DNA from: Vigna angularis
Lineage: Eukaryota; Streptophyta; Magnoliopsida; Fabales; Fabaceae
Assembly (NCBI RefSeq): GCF_016808095.1
Contig: NC_068976.1
Coordinates: forward strand, 702,001-766,000
Direction of reading: 5' to 3'
DNA length: 64,000 nt
The notes below the pieces were generated by a model, which was not told the origin of the DNA, made no database searches, and was given only the letters and a program-made list of their open reading frames with translations. Each line of letters starts with the position of its first letter. Position 1 is the first letter of the stretch. A program made the translations under genes and the position numbers. Below are positions 11,746 through 23,488 of the stretch, piece by piece.

Positions 11746-14700
11746 CTTTGTTTTTAAGAGTTTTCTTAATTTAAAGGGTTAAAAACTTCCACTTAGACAA
11801 GTCCTAGGTAAGAGAGGTGAGCTAAAGAGCTGTTTAAGTACCAAGTTTTGCCTTGCCAGAAATGTCTTAGGCTACTAACTAATTACCCCTTAAACTAAAA
11901 TCACCTTTAAAATCAAAGGACACGACTCAAAAAACAAACATATTCAAAGACTAGACTCCTAATTACGGACTCTAATGTGGTAAGGCTTAGAGTTTAATCT
12001 CTTTTAGCCTATCCATCCCTAAAACGTGAAAATATCAAAAATTCAAACAATCAAAACAAATTAAGAGACCAGCGAACTCTAATAACCCCTACGTGAAACA
12101 CAAATCAAATCAATATTTAAAGTCTACTCCTATGGTGAGGCTTGTAGCTTTGGCTAATCAAGACACACTCACCTGTCTAGCTATGCTAAAATTAAAGCAA
12201 GTAAAGTTGCCAAGAGTTTGAAAGAGCAACAATGACTCTTCCAAAGCACTTGAACTTTATAAAAGGCCGTTTTACAAAACAAGCTAAAGCTAACAGTAGG
12301 CTAACACAAGCCTATTACAAACAATTTGAACAAATCAAATACAAAGAAAACAACTATGCTAGGCTGCTACGGTCCTGGTCCACTTCATTCAGCTTTGTTG
12401 CTCAACTTTGGTTACTTCTGCAAATCAATTGTCTTGAATCTCCTTGCCAGTCCCATCCTACAATCACAAATCACAATTTGGATTAGTGCACCGTTTCCAC
12501 ACAGACATCAAGAGGACTAACTTTACACAATATAAAAGAGTCTTCCCTTTTCTCCTAGTCTCCTGCACTTGATGCAACTATATAAATTTCTTTTGCTCTC
12601 AAATGACAAACTGCAATCAAATATTCACACTCAATTCAGCAGAGCAACCATCAATGCTATCAATTTCCAGTTAAGACATAAACAGTTAAGACATAAACAG
12701 TTAAGACATAAACAGTTAAGCAATCCAGGGTAAGAAAATTAAGCAACTCCCTTAATTAAATGGTTGGTCCAGCTTGCTCTAAACTCTACTGAGATTCTAC
12801 TGCTGCTTAAAATTCTTGACTCCAAATATTTATCAACTCTGCACACAACACACTTATTCTACACTTTCTTCCTGCACTGATTCAGTTCAAATATGCACAC
12901 AAAAATTACAACAATTCCAGCAAAATACACATAAACATGGATATTAAACCAGATGCAAATGTATGGAGTTCAAGCCTTAGTCCAACTGATTAAACAGTGT
13001 TGATGCATAAATGAAGAAGCTCAAAACTAATTCAAAGCAGCATTTGCAATTCCTGATGCATCTACCAAGTTCCCATAGGTCTTATCAAATCAAAATCAAC
13101 ATTCACATTCAAACAATTAATATACCAATGATTCTAGTAAACAATTTATAATCTAAAATGAATGCAAGAGCAGATTAAAATGAAAACAATCACAATTGCT
13201 CTAGGTTGATCACTCAAACTCCTTTTCCCTGCACAATGAACAATCACAAACAGTTAGATTAACAATGAATTCTCTATTTCAAAATGCCAAGGAATTAGGC
13301 CAAATTAGCCTCACTAAACTCACTACACTCAGGCTTCTCTTTTGAAATTTATAGCACATAAATGAAAAGGTTTGGAAGGGAGATTCTCCCTTGGCAGTTC
13401 AAGGCTTGAGAGTCTTTTAGACCACCACCACCTAAGATGCTACCAAGCACACAAACCTTCTTTCAAATTCCAGAAACCAAAGTGTAAAAGCTTCTCAATC
13501 AAGAATGGCTAGGCTAAGGTCAAAATCAGAAACCAGAACAGAACAGGACAACCACAAGCAATGGAATGACAACACAGAACAGCAACTGACTCAAGATCAA
13601 CACTAGACCAGATTACAAAAGCAAACAAAAACTTCAATTAGGAACAGCAGATCAGAGTTTACACATGAAAGACAAAACCAAAACAAGCAATAATGACAAA
13701 CAAGAAATAAGGCTATTGTTCAAAGTAAGCTCAACAAATAGAACCTAAGAAATAGAACTAGAACAGATTATTAAAGCAAGGAAAGGGACTTAAGTTGAAC
13801 CAATACTGAACAGATTTGATTTATAAATTGGCATACCAAACTGTTTGACATTGGGCCTTAGAGAAACTTTTTTTATTTTTCATATTTGATGTTCTGAATT
13901 AGAGGCAGCTATTGTGAATTGCACTAAGTCCTTCAGTTCTTTTTTTTTTTAACTTGTAACACTAGGATTAATCCTTAATTGCTTCAAATGTTATTGACTT
14001 ACAGCTCTTGCTACAATCCACAATAGACTAAGATCAATGCAGTTTACAAATCAGCACTTTACTTGCATCAGATTAATGGTTCAACTTAATAAAAAGAAAC
14101 ACACATAATTGGTTTCATTGATAACTTTTGACTCTAGCATCAAATTTCATTCTTAACCAAAACTGTAGAAATTGAACTTGAATAACAACATACCAAACAC
14201 AAATGACTCTTGAATATGATTGAACTAGAAGCTTAGCAATGAACTAATACCAAGCAGAACAGACACACACTCAAAACATTTACACAGACTTCAAAGAAAA
14301 ACCAGTTCGGTGTAGCTGGCCAAATCGTTGATTAATCAATGTGCAACCGAGCTAGGCTGAGCCTTTCATTGCTCACTTGGTATGCACGTGTTACTGATTA
14401 GGCAGAAACCAAACAAAGCTATCATTAAACATTAACAGATTCAAAAAAACATGAGATTCATTATCTCTACCACTGAAATCTACCACCAAGCTCATTAATC
14501 CAATGTCATAGCTTATATATGGTGAGCAGAACTTACTCACTGCAGGCAACTCAAATGAATCACAAAACATAAGCAACAACTAGTTAAGCTTGAATTCAAA
14601 TGACAATTAAAACAAACCACAAGACTAGAACATGACAATAAGATTCAGAAAAAATAAAGACTCAAACAAATTGGATTCATCGAATAAAAAGGATCAAAAC

Positions 14701-15055
14701 ACTGACTCAAGGCTCAGAACGACTCAAGACAATGAAGGAAAATGATGAATAACTCAGAAATGAAAAGAAACAGCACAAAAAATACTCAGAATCAAAATCA
14801 AACCGAGACAAAACAAGATAAATGAACACAAGAAAAGTTGAAATAACGCAATGACATAATAAAACTCAAAACACATAACGTGATAATAATCGAAACAACA
14901 CGGAAATGGAAGAACAAACTCAAAATCAAGACAGAATCAAAACACAAAACTAGAAACAAAGACAGAGACGCGAATCAAACTGAAACAAGAATCGAAACAA
15001 AGATACTTACCTTTGACGCGTGAAACGTGAAAGAAACCGAAGCTCTGGTCCCAAC
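11746..15055 (-). other. 3.3-kb non-coding leader of the gag-only retrotransposon
   Basis: The sequence between the 5' LTR (right) and the gag start has no open frame worth calling. It is A-rich on the + strand. It contains a short tandem repeat (12669-12720) and otherwise unique sequence. Such long untranslated leaders are typical of non-autonomous LARD-like elements. Confidence 0.7.
12669..12720. repeat. 15-bp tandem repeat CAGTTAAGACATAAA, about 3.5 copies
   Basis: Exact head-to-tail copies lie inside the retrotransposon leader. Confidence 0.9.
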
Positions 15056-15938
15056 TGATGGACGAACACCCGAGGTGATGACGGTAGAAGCTGTGCGAGC
15101 ACGATTCGAACTCCTCGAGCCTTCCTCGACGAGAGAAGACGCAGCGGATATGTAGACGAAACTCTAAATCGGGAGCTGACTCCAAGGAAAACTACTAAAC
15201 TATGAACAGACTCAAGAAAACCCTAAGATCTAAGGTTTAATCAAGAGATAACCCTAGAGACACGAAGGAAACCCTAGAAAAGGGGGAAAGCTCAAAATGA
15301 ACCGATTAATCGGTTCAAACTCAAGATTGAACGATGGGAAAGCTAGATTGCTCAGTGGAAAGTGGATTAAACGGTAGAAAAGGGAAAACAATCGGTGGAA
15401 AGTCTGGATCTAGGGTTGCAATGACAGAAATAATGTAGAATAGAAGTTGAATGTGGAATGGTGACGGAGGAGCTCTCGAGTGGACGGACTCGAGAAAGAT
15501 GCAAGGTGAAACCTGACGTTGAAGACGCGAATGAAGCTGTGGTTTCTGTGAAATGAACCTGATGTATCAAAGCGCTAATGAGGAAGCGAAATGCTGACGC
15601 ATGCCACTAAAGATGTGGCTGCAGATGAGTAGCGCTTCGTGGAGGATGACGTCGTGGATGAGAGAGAAGCACCGTGGAATGGAAAAATGGAAGTGAGAGA
15701 GTGTGCTTGGAAGGTGGCTAGAGGGAGTCTCTGGACTCTCTAGCCTGTGACTTTCAAGAGACAATAGTTTCTGATTCAGAAAACTCAATTCTCATTAATC
15801 TCCAAAAGTGCCAATACAAGAGAGGAGCTGGGTATTTATAGTAACCCATGCTCATTACAAGCTAAAATACGTGCACAATAAAATGTAAAAACTACAAAAA
15901 GAGGACACTGGGAAAACACATCAGGCAGGATTCCATCA
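15056..15938 (-). repeat. 5' LTR of the gag-only retrotransposon (883 bp)
   Basis: Matches 9634-10531 apart from scattered substitutions and a short deletion near 15555. It bears the same TATA-like motif on the minus strand. The primer-binding-like sequence lies at its left edge (about 15040-15055). Confidence 0.92.
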
Positions 15939-15943
15939 GAGGC

Positions 15944-17383
15944 TCTAATCTTATTATGTTGTAGGACAATGACGTTATGCATAGCATCCTAACACGAGCA
16001 TAAGTCTCTCATACTAGACTCCAATAATCTCTTAAGGTTCCAGTGCGCAAACTCAACCCTGTCACAAAACACATAAGTAAACAAATTAACAATAAAAATT
16101 ACTTGTTTGTTGTAGTGTTCCCTAGATGCATCACTTTGTTCGTCCATGCCTTGACGAAGTATGCCTTGTACGAAATTATGAAAGTACGGTTCACATAAAA
16201 AATAAAGGCCATGATGCAGAATCATACTCAAAACGATGAACATAAGCATCAAACATCGATTGGTCGTCACAATCCATGACATTTTCCCACACTTCGATCA
16301 ACACATCCCATGCCTCAAAATTATCTACTAACATCTTGCATTTCACTTTCACATTCTTCATAATGTGCAATGTACAAAGCATCTAATACGTCTTAGGAAA
16401 GACAATGCTAATGGCATTTATCAAAGCAAGGTCTCTATTAGTGACAACAACGTGTGGACCGTCCTTTGATGTCAATAGTAATCCTTTGAACATTTCCAAT
16501 GCCCAAGTGAAATTATTTTGGCGTTCACTTGAAAGCAATGCAAAGGCGGTTGTGAATGTCAATCCAGTGGATGTGACTCCTACAATCTCAAGCAACGGAA
16601 GACAATATTTGTTCGTCTTGTACGTCGTATCCATTAAGAAATTAAATGAATTTAGTAGGTGCACTGAATCGAGATGTGTCTAAAACAGGTCACTTACTAC
16701 GTCTGATCGTCCAAACATCTACTTCTCTGGATGTATTTGTCTCTATCTAACAACATCATCAACTACTGCATTTCAGTTTTAGACCCTCTCAAAAATCGTT
16801 TGTAAGTGTATCTCGCGTTATATATTTGCTTTATCATCGTCATGTTATCTTCATTATGTTCTTTAAGAGTCAAAAGAATATTTGAGGGCTTAACTTGACT
16901 CTTAGTCATGTCAACAAGAATTGACTGTTCAGCAGCATTTAGCCTCCACGCGAAAGGATAACCAACCAAAGTCTCTGCTAATTCATGGTTGTGATAGCCG
17001 TACATAACCCTTAACACCCAACCGTGTCCTTTAGGTTTACCCCTCAACCTAAACGGACACTCACATTTTCTTGTGTCAGATACACTAGGTTGAACATCTG
17101 GCTTATACTTCCTATACTTCTCACTCCTTTCACAGCCTAAAACAATGAATGTCTTTCTTCCAGCTTCACCAATTGTTGTGTTAGATCTTATAATCACGAG
17201 AACAAATCCAAGGTCGAATGCAACCTTTCGAACCCATTCAATTAAATCGGTGCGTGATGGGAAGATTTGATTAGTGGAAAACTTATCTATGTAATCACCC
17301 TCACCGACTTCATTTAGAAAAGAAGAAAATTCCGACATAAAATCAGAATTTATTTGAGAATCGAGAAATGGAAAGTTATCCAT
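15944..17383 (-). pseudogene. N-terminal half of MULE transposase (FAR1-type DNA-binding plus MULE domain)
   Basis: Minus strand from MDNFPFLDSQ at 17383. Residues of about 45-140 form a FAR1-type zinc-binding domain (CERSEKYR, CECPFRLRG, YGYHNHEL). Further frames carry the MULE transposase core: LMDTTYKTNKYCLPLLEIVG, VVTNRDLALINAI (second acidic position), TLHIMKNVKVKCK and VEFAHWNLKRLL (third acidic position). At least three frame changes and a stop after residue 206 break it. The reading continues into 9633-8342 across the LTR element (LQHNKIRA joined to SFEKKSLNVMS). It would have been a nuclear transposase; the host proteins FHY3/FAR1 derive from the same family. Confidence 0.8.
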
Positions 17384-18446
17384 CTTATATAATTAAATAC
17401 GACCTACAATAAACATTCCAATATTAAAATTTAAAATATAAACTAAATACATATATTTTAATAAGATAATGAAAGAAGAATATTATCTCTGCATACAAAT
17501 TCAATGTGCTACCATTTAAAGGATTAAACTCCTATGTCACCCTCATCGTGGTCCTACACTTATTCTTAACTTATTTAAAAATACAATTTTCTTCTTTCTT
17601 TTCTTCTTACTTTTATTTAATTCTTTTTCTTTTTCTTTTTCTTTTTCAACTAAAAACCCAATACCTCATTCTTCCTTTTCTCTCTCTTAGTTACGTATAA
17701 ACACAACATCATCAACATTCTTTTTCTCATTAACCTTTCCATTTATGTCAATCATACACACAAACCTATAAATCTATTACACCCATATCTTCTCTACAAC
17801 CACGTTATTTCTTCTTCTCTTTTCCTACTTCCACTTACTTCCAGTAGCAACTCCAAAAAAGGGTAACCAACGTCCATAATACTCCATGCAGAGGTTTCTC
17901 TTCTCTGTCCACTCACTTCGGCCACCCACTATAAAATACACATTATTTGCTTTTGTTACTCCTTTAAACACATTTATCCTTCACTTTTATTTTCTCCTAC
18001 CATCTAACCTGAGAACACCCCCCCCCCTCCCTCCTCACTTATTTCTCTACCCAAATACTCATTTATACAATGCCCTCTCATGCAACCAAGACTTTGTCTC
18101 CCCTTCTCCTTCTTCTTTTGCAATACCCCGAGACCATGAATAATATTCTATCAACATATACTCCTCATATATCACTCTCAGTTAGAGAGGATTAGATAAA
18201 GTTTATTATGAATGCAAATCCAAAGTCTATAACAAACAGAACCTAAAAGGTTTTCACACCATAACCATTCATATTTTATCACAATAACATTATCACAATA
18301 ACACTGGCAACATAAACGAATAACAAAAATGAGACATCAGATTCAGCATGAGACATCACGATTCAGCATGCAATGTGCAAAAAGGGGAGATTGAAATAAT
18401 CTCGAGAACATCCAATAATCATAACCAAGCATGTCAAATACTAGGC
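17384..18446. other. AT/pyrimidine-rich upstream region of the MULE transposase
   Basis: Contains T-rich and CT-rich tracts (17565-17700, 17810-17850), a C-run at 18018-18029 and a duplicated phrase GAGACATCAGATTCAGCAT / GAGACATCACGATTCAGCAT at 18331-18369. No protein or RNA gene is recognised. It probably holds the promoter side of the MULE transposase. Confidence 0.4.
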
Positions 18447-19339
18447 ACAGGTGTTAACTTTCTGGCAAGTGTACCAAATCGTTCTAAGTAATAAAACCGG
18501 TAAGACCGGATATCGTTTCCCAAGAGACTCGTGTCACCAAACAATCGTATAATTTCCAACTAACTTAGACTAAAGAATTCTTCATAATTTGTGTTTTTGT
18601 GTAAATAAAGTAAACATGAAACATAATTAATAAAAGTGATCTTAGATACTCAAACACTTGGAAATGGAAAGATTAGAAATGATTTGGAATGGTATTGTTG
18701 GGGGTATGATTTCACCTACTTCACTCTTATGTATAGAAAATCACTTCCTCTTCATTAATATGCCAATGTCAATCTACTAAATTACTCAAACCCAATCCCT
18801 TGGTAGAGAGAGCCTAGACTTCCTTATTAGACTCCAATTCCTTGGAAAACCTAACAATTATTTCTGCATTAAGAATTGAGATCTTAAGACAACCAAAGGT
18901 CCTAGCTCTATCCCTAGATACTATTTCCTTTAGGTGTTTAATCCAAGTCCAGATTTACCCAACATTTTCCAATATCAAGCAAACCCTAAAATCATGTAAT
19001 GGGTAGCAATTTCACAACAAGCTTTAAGAAAGGGAATTAAACACTAACAATCAATGAAAGAGGCATAAATTCATTCAAAACATAGTATATTACATAAGAA
19101 TTCAGTGGCTACATCAATCCCCCAACAATAATGAAACTAGCTCTCCATGAATGGAGAGCTCAAGCTTACAACAATGGTGGAAATGGGAGAAGGAAGAAGA
19201 CCCAAGGATGAAGAAGGACTGTTTCCACAGCTCCTAGCTCGCCTCCAAGAGCTCCAATTGAGAGAAATCGTGTCTGGGCAGCAAAAGATCCAAACCCCTT
19301 CGCGTTTTAGGGTTAAATAAGTTGTCTGCCACATCAGTA

Positions 19340-19440
19340 AAAGTCGCGCCCGGCGCCCTCTGTGAGTCGCGCCCGGGCGCGAGACTCACTGGAAAGTCAC
19401 GCCCGGGCGCCCCATTTTCGCGCCCGGGCGCGAGACTCTC
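19340..19440. repeat. CpG-rich palindrome cluster GCGCCCGGGCGC
   Basis: Four near-copies of the palindromic GCGCCCGGGCGC(GAGACTC) lie within 100 bp in the minus-oriented solo LTR. They are far richer in C+G than the surrounding DNA. Confidence 0.85.
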
Positions 19441-19477
19441 TGGAAAAATTGAAAGTGGACGAGCGTCCCTTCTCGCT

Positions 19478-20745
19478 GTTATTTTCATGCTTAAAATTGA
19501 TATTAAAAGCAACCTTTAGACTTAGAAACTAGCTTGAAATCAATGCTTTTATCTATATTTTCAGAAATAAGAGAGCTGGACAGGTTTATGCTTGATTTGA
19601 GAGTTTTTGTGCAGGTTTTGAGGTGAATTTAGTGAAAGAAGTGAAGAAGGAGAGAAGTGGAATCATAAAAGGAAGCAAAGAGTGCAAAAAGAGAAGTCGA
19701 AGGCACCGCTCAGCGGCATTTTACCGCTGAGCGGCACTCAAGAGGTTGCGGGAGTCACGCTGAGGGGCAAAATGGCCGCTGAGGGGAAGAAAAGGACGCG
19801 CAACCACCGCTGAGCGGTATTTACCGCTGAGCGGTATTTACCGCTGAGCGGCACTTTTTGGGCTTGGGCTTTTGTAATCTTTTGTAACTCTAGAATAGTA
19901 TATAAGGACTTGCACGTCCTAGGGTTAGACATCTTTGGCAAAAACGAGGCAAACACTCTCTCTTCCACCCCTTTGAAGGAGGATCTTGGATGCTCAGGCT
20001 ACCTCTTCACCTTTTTAGGGTTTATTCTTTCATTCTTTCATTGTTCATCTAGGTTCACCATGAATATGGTGAACTAAACCTTGTATGTTTGTTGGGGAAT
20101 CAATGTAATCTCTTGAAGCTCTCATATATGGAATTTATGCTTGCATCTTAATCTAAGACTTATGCTTTCTTTCATCATTAGTTAGGGTTTTTCCTCTTTG
20201 CTTAATGCTTGCATTGTTTAACTCATTCTATTGCATGATTATTGGTTTTGTCGATACGGACACGTACGGGGAAGTCTAGATCCGGGGAATTTCTCCCAAT
20301 ATTATACTGACAATATTATATTGGTTGTCGTTAAGCTCCTGCACTCATGAACTAATCATTAGGAATGCTAGGAATTGTATGAACTATTTGATTAGGGAGA
20401 AGCCATCTAGAATGGTACTTTAGAGAGTGGCATTAACAATGATGATTTGAATGTTGAATTCCTAAAATGTATGAGAGTGGATGAGATGAAATTGACCCCC
20501 AACAACATATTCATTCATATAATCCATTGAAAGTGTTTATCTTTTGTCTTTGCCATTGATCAATTCATGCATACATGTTTAGTTTTCGTTTTGCATAATA
20601 TAATCCAATTATTTCGTTTGTAAGTCTTAGCTAATCAACAAACCACACAACTAAACTAGGTCGTGAGTCCTTTGGGAAGAACGATACTTGGTCTTACCAA
20701 GTTTATTACTTGAACGATTCGGTCATACTTGCCGATTGTGAAACA
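19478..20745 (+). mobile_element. Nested LTR, + orientation (same family as 28174-29445)
   Basis: Starts at about TGTTATTTTCATGC and ends at about CTTGCCGATTGTGAAACA. Body landmarks are shared with 28174-29445: GACTTAGAAACTAGCTTG, a CCGCTGAGCGG repeat cluster, TATATAAGGACTT (TATA box, about 19900), the CTCTTCCACCCCTTTG(A)AGGAGGAT block and the ACGATTCGG...CTTGCCG end. It sits inside the minus-oriented solo LTR. I could not confirm its target duplication, so the ends are good to about 20 bp. Confidence 0.7.
19700..19856. repeat. CCGCTGAGCGG palindrome cluster
   Basis: At least six copies or near-copies of the palindromic CCGCTGAGCGG, some separated by TATTTA, lie just upstream of the TATA box of the nested LTR. 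Confidence 0.85.
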
Positions 20746-20797
20746 AGTTTGTGACATCATATTTTGGTGCTTACAAATTTGTCCATCATCTGCCTTC

Positions 20798-20850
20798 TGG
20801 ACGAGCGTCCGCTCTGCCTTCTGGACGAGCGTCCGCTCTCCTGGGACGAG
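20798..20850. repeat. GGACGAGCGTCC tandem repeat
   Basis: CTGCCTTCTGGACGAGCGTCCGCT is repeated twice with a third partial copy. The core GGACGAGCGTCC is almost a palindrome. It lies in the minus-oriented solo LTR. Confidence 0.8.
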
Positions 20851-22143
20851 CGTTCTTGCACTGCTGATGGCATTTCTTCGTGCTAATTTCTTGGTCCAGT
20901 TCTATAGTTTGTCGGAGAGTCTTCCAAGCTCATTTTTAGCTACAAAATAAGGGATTATTGATGAAAGTACATCAAAGTAGCCAAAAACACAATTATTTAG
21001 AAAACAAGGCAAAACAAGAGGATTAAGCAAGTTATAAGTAAGAAAGGAGTTGATTTTGCCACTAAAATGATACTTAAAATATGGTATAATTTAGCATTAT
21101 CAACAGGTTAAAAATAAACTTTTCACAGTAAAATCTTAGTTGGAAGTGCAGCACCCCTAAATCGCAGTTTGAAGTGTGGTTGGTGTTAACCGAAATTCAA
21201 TGTTCAACAATATACAACCGACGTTGGGACAACTCCAATGTTGGTTACGGTGTTTACTTCAAATATTAAACTAACCTCTCTCGAAAAGCTTTCTGTGACC
21301 ACCTTCTTCCTCCTCCAATAACCACAGCACAACCACCACACTCTATAACCTCTCAACTCTTAACTCAAAAAATAATCAAACAATGAAAAAATGCTATTGT
21401 GATGCAAGTGAAAAAACTGGAAGGAGAAGGAGGTGCATACAGGCTAGGGTTTATACAATCAGGAGAGAAGTTGGTCATTAGGAAGGTTGATGGTGGTTAG
21501 GAGATCATTAAGTCATCATTAACTCTCTTTTGACTTTAATAAATGAAGGACAAATATGTAAAATTGAGGGTGCATAGTGATATAGGTGAGGTGTAGGGTG
21601 AAATAGGTGAGGTGCAGGAAGCATCACTCAAGTTCTTGCCATGGCTTTCGCAAACTCTGTTATTTCCACACCCACATCCAACCTATCTGATCAGTTATCA
21701 CTCATCCCTCACACCTTCACTCCCATCAGTACTCGTGGGAGATCAAACACTCATGGCGAATGCTATTTTGCAAAAATCAATCATTTCGAGGTGGTAGATC
21801 TTCTTCTTCAAGAAACACTAATCACCAACATTGGTAGTCTTGTTCTCAAATTAATACCACCAGACCTTATTGTCAAATCTATTTTAGACATGGTCAAACC
21901 TCCACCTTAGACTCATAATTCACAAATTTTGTCTCTTGTTCTCGATCATAGTCATCACCTTTCCACCACCAGTATGTTGTTTGATCCTTTATGGTATCCA
22001 TATAGTGGGGCTTCTCTTCATATAACAAATTATTCAACCAACTTTTCTTCAAAATCTGCTTATACAGGTAATGAAGATATCACCTTAGGAAATGGTATTG
22101 GTTTGTAAATAAACAATAGTGGATCGTTATTCTTTCTTCTCCT

Positions 22144-23488
22144 TGATAATGGTTGAGTTACGTGTTTTTGTGTACTTATTTTGGTGAATAAATCAACTAC
22201 TTCATAACTTTTACCTTGTTTTATCCTCAAGTTTAGTGTGTTTTCTAGTTTTCTTGTGTTTTAGTTAGCTTATGCTTGTTTTTACCTTTAATCTCTTTAT
22301 TTGAGTGTGTGAAATAAATGAACAGAAAACAATTCTAGTGGAGGAAAACAAGCATTAACTCAAGGGAAGATGTTTTGGGACAATAAAAGATCAATTTGAA
22401 GCCAATACCCATGTTGAACACCTTTGGAATTGCATAAGAACTTGAATTTTAGAATGTTGTCAAAATTGCCTGTAGTTGAGCGGCAGCTGAGCTACCTGTC
22501 TCGGGAATGTTGTAGTTGAGGTGCAATTGGCGTGCAACTGAGTGCCAACTCTCTGGAATGCTGTTGCGGGGCTGCAGCTGGGCGGTAGTTGAGCGTCAAC
22601 CCTCTAAAATGCCATGGTTGGGTTGCAGTTGAGGTGTAGATGAGCGGTGACGATGCTGACTTGTCAAAATAGGTTATCTAAGCATGGTTCTCGCGATTTT
22701 TGGGCATTCTTCTCCTCCTACACTTCATTCTTCACCAAGAGAGATTGGGAGAGGCCCTTGGAGGCTTTTTCGGGTGTTGGGAAGCTCTCTCACTCCTCCT
22801 TGGGTCTTCAAGCTTCATCAATGGTGATTTTGCTCCTTTTCGATTGAGGAAGAAGATGGGTCACGAATTGAAGATGGAGATGCGAAGGGGAGGCGCAATT
22901 GGAGCATGGAGCAGCTGCAAAGAACCTTGGGAAAGGCTATGCACCCTTCTATGGTTCCAATTTCTTCCCTATCTCTTCAATTTTGTAGAACCCTAAGTTC
23001 TCCACCATGGAGGGCTTTTCCTATTTGTTGAGATTAGTTGTAAAACATAGAATTCTTATGTATTTTGTGATATTAATGATATATGTTTTTCCAATTCATG
23101 TTAGTGTTCAATTGTTATGTTTAATGCTTGATTGGATTGATCACCCATGCATGAATTTTGGTTCTTGATGTATTGAGAAATATGATTGAACCTAGAATTG
23201 AAATTGAATACCTATTGGATGGAATTGAGATGTTTGTGAATGCATGAGAATAAAATGGATGAATTCTAGTCTTGACAAATTTTACATACACTATGTTAAA
23301 TTTCTTGCACACCAATTGTTTGATAAAATACAAAAAAGAGTTTCTTGTGTTGTTTTGTGCACTTTGATGTCTAATTGAGTTATAAAAGGAAGAATTGTCA
23401 TGTGTTGCACAAGTTCCTTGGGAGAGAACGATATTTATCACTTGTTACGCTGCGACCGGTGCACTTGTCGTTGGTTTTGCAGCCAACA
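22144..23488 (+). mobile_element. Solo LTR (1345 bp) inside Copia remnant
   Basis: Begins TGATAATGGTTGAGTTACG and ends TTTTGCAGCCAACA. Flanks are CTCCT (22139-22143) and ATCCT (23489-23493), a target duplication matching at 4 of 5 bases. The Copia frame continues across the site once it is removed. It contains a GC-richer zone (22465-22650) with recurring GTTGAGCGGCAGCTGAG-like phrases and otherwise no open frame of note. Confidence 0.8.

Larger units (their letters stand above)
9634..15938 (-). mobile_element. Complete gag-only LTR retrotransposon (TR-GAG/LARD-like), TSD GAGGC
   Basis: Two direct LTRs, each starting TGATGGACGAACACCC and ending GGATTCCATCA, flank a 4.5-kb interior. The 5-bp GAGGC is duplicated at 9629-9633 and 15939-15943, so both ends are secure. 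Orientation is minus: the polypurine tract (GAGGGAGGGTA on minus) abuts the left LTR, and a primer-binding-like TGGGACCAGAGC lies next to the right LTR and resembles the usual initiator-Met primer site. The interior encodes only gag-like protein; no protease, reverse transcriptase or integrase is seen. It must depend on enzymes from another element. The insertion splits the MULE transposase gene and the reading frame rejoins cleanly across it. Confidence 0.92.
18452..21102 (-). mobile_element. Solo LTR, minus orientation, TSD ACAGG, with nested LTR
   Basis: On the minus strand it begins TGATAATGCTAAATTATACC (21102) and ends in CTTGCCAGAAAGTTAACA (18452). The 5-bp ACAGG is duplicated exactly at 18447-18451 and 21103-21107. 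It belongs to the same broad LTR group as 28174-29445 (shared GGTCTTACC and CACTTGCC ends) but has a different body. A plus-strand LTR (about 19478-20745) lies inside it. No internal retroelement region remains, so this is a recombination-derived solo LTR. Confidence 0.85.
4568..21618. mobile_element. Probable giant Mutator-like element (MULE) carrying PMD and OTU-transposase genes
   Basis: The left edge reads CTCCCTGCACCTCACC...TTCACCCTACACCT. The right edge, read inward on the minus strand, reads TTCCTGCACCTCACC...TTCACCCTACACCT, giving an inverted repeat of about 45 bp with looser inverted similarity further in (GGTGGTTGTG tracts and a GCGGTT/AACTGCG zone near 5180 and 21160). Between them lie a convergent plant-mobile-domain pseudogene (+) and MULE transposase pseudogene (-). 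This arrangement suggests a single composite element. I could not find a convincing 9-bp target duplication, so the boundaries and unity are inferred. Later LTR insertions inflate its length by about 9 kb. Confidence 0.5.

Noticed and set aside
19234..19519. Open frames with RPGAR/APGRE repeats
   Set aside because: They are translations of the CpG palindrome cluster in an LTR, open on both strands because of the repeat.
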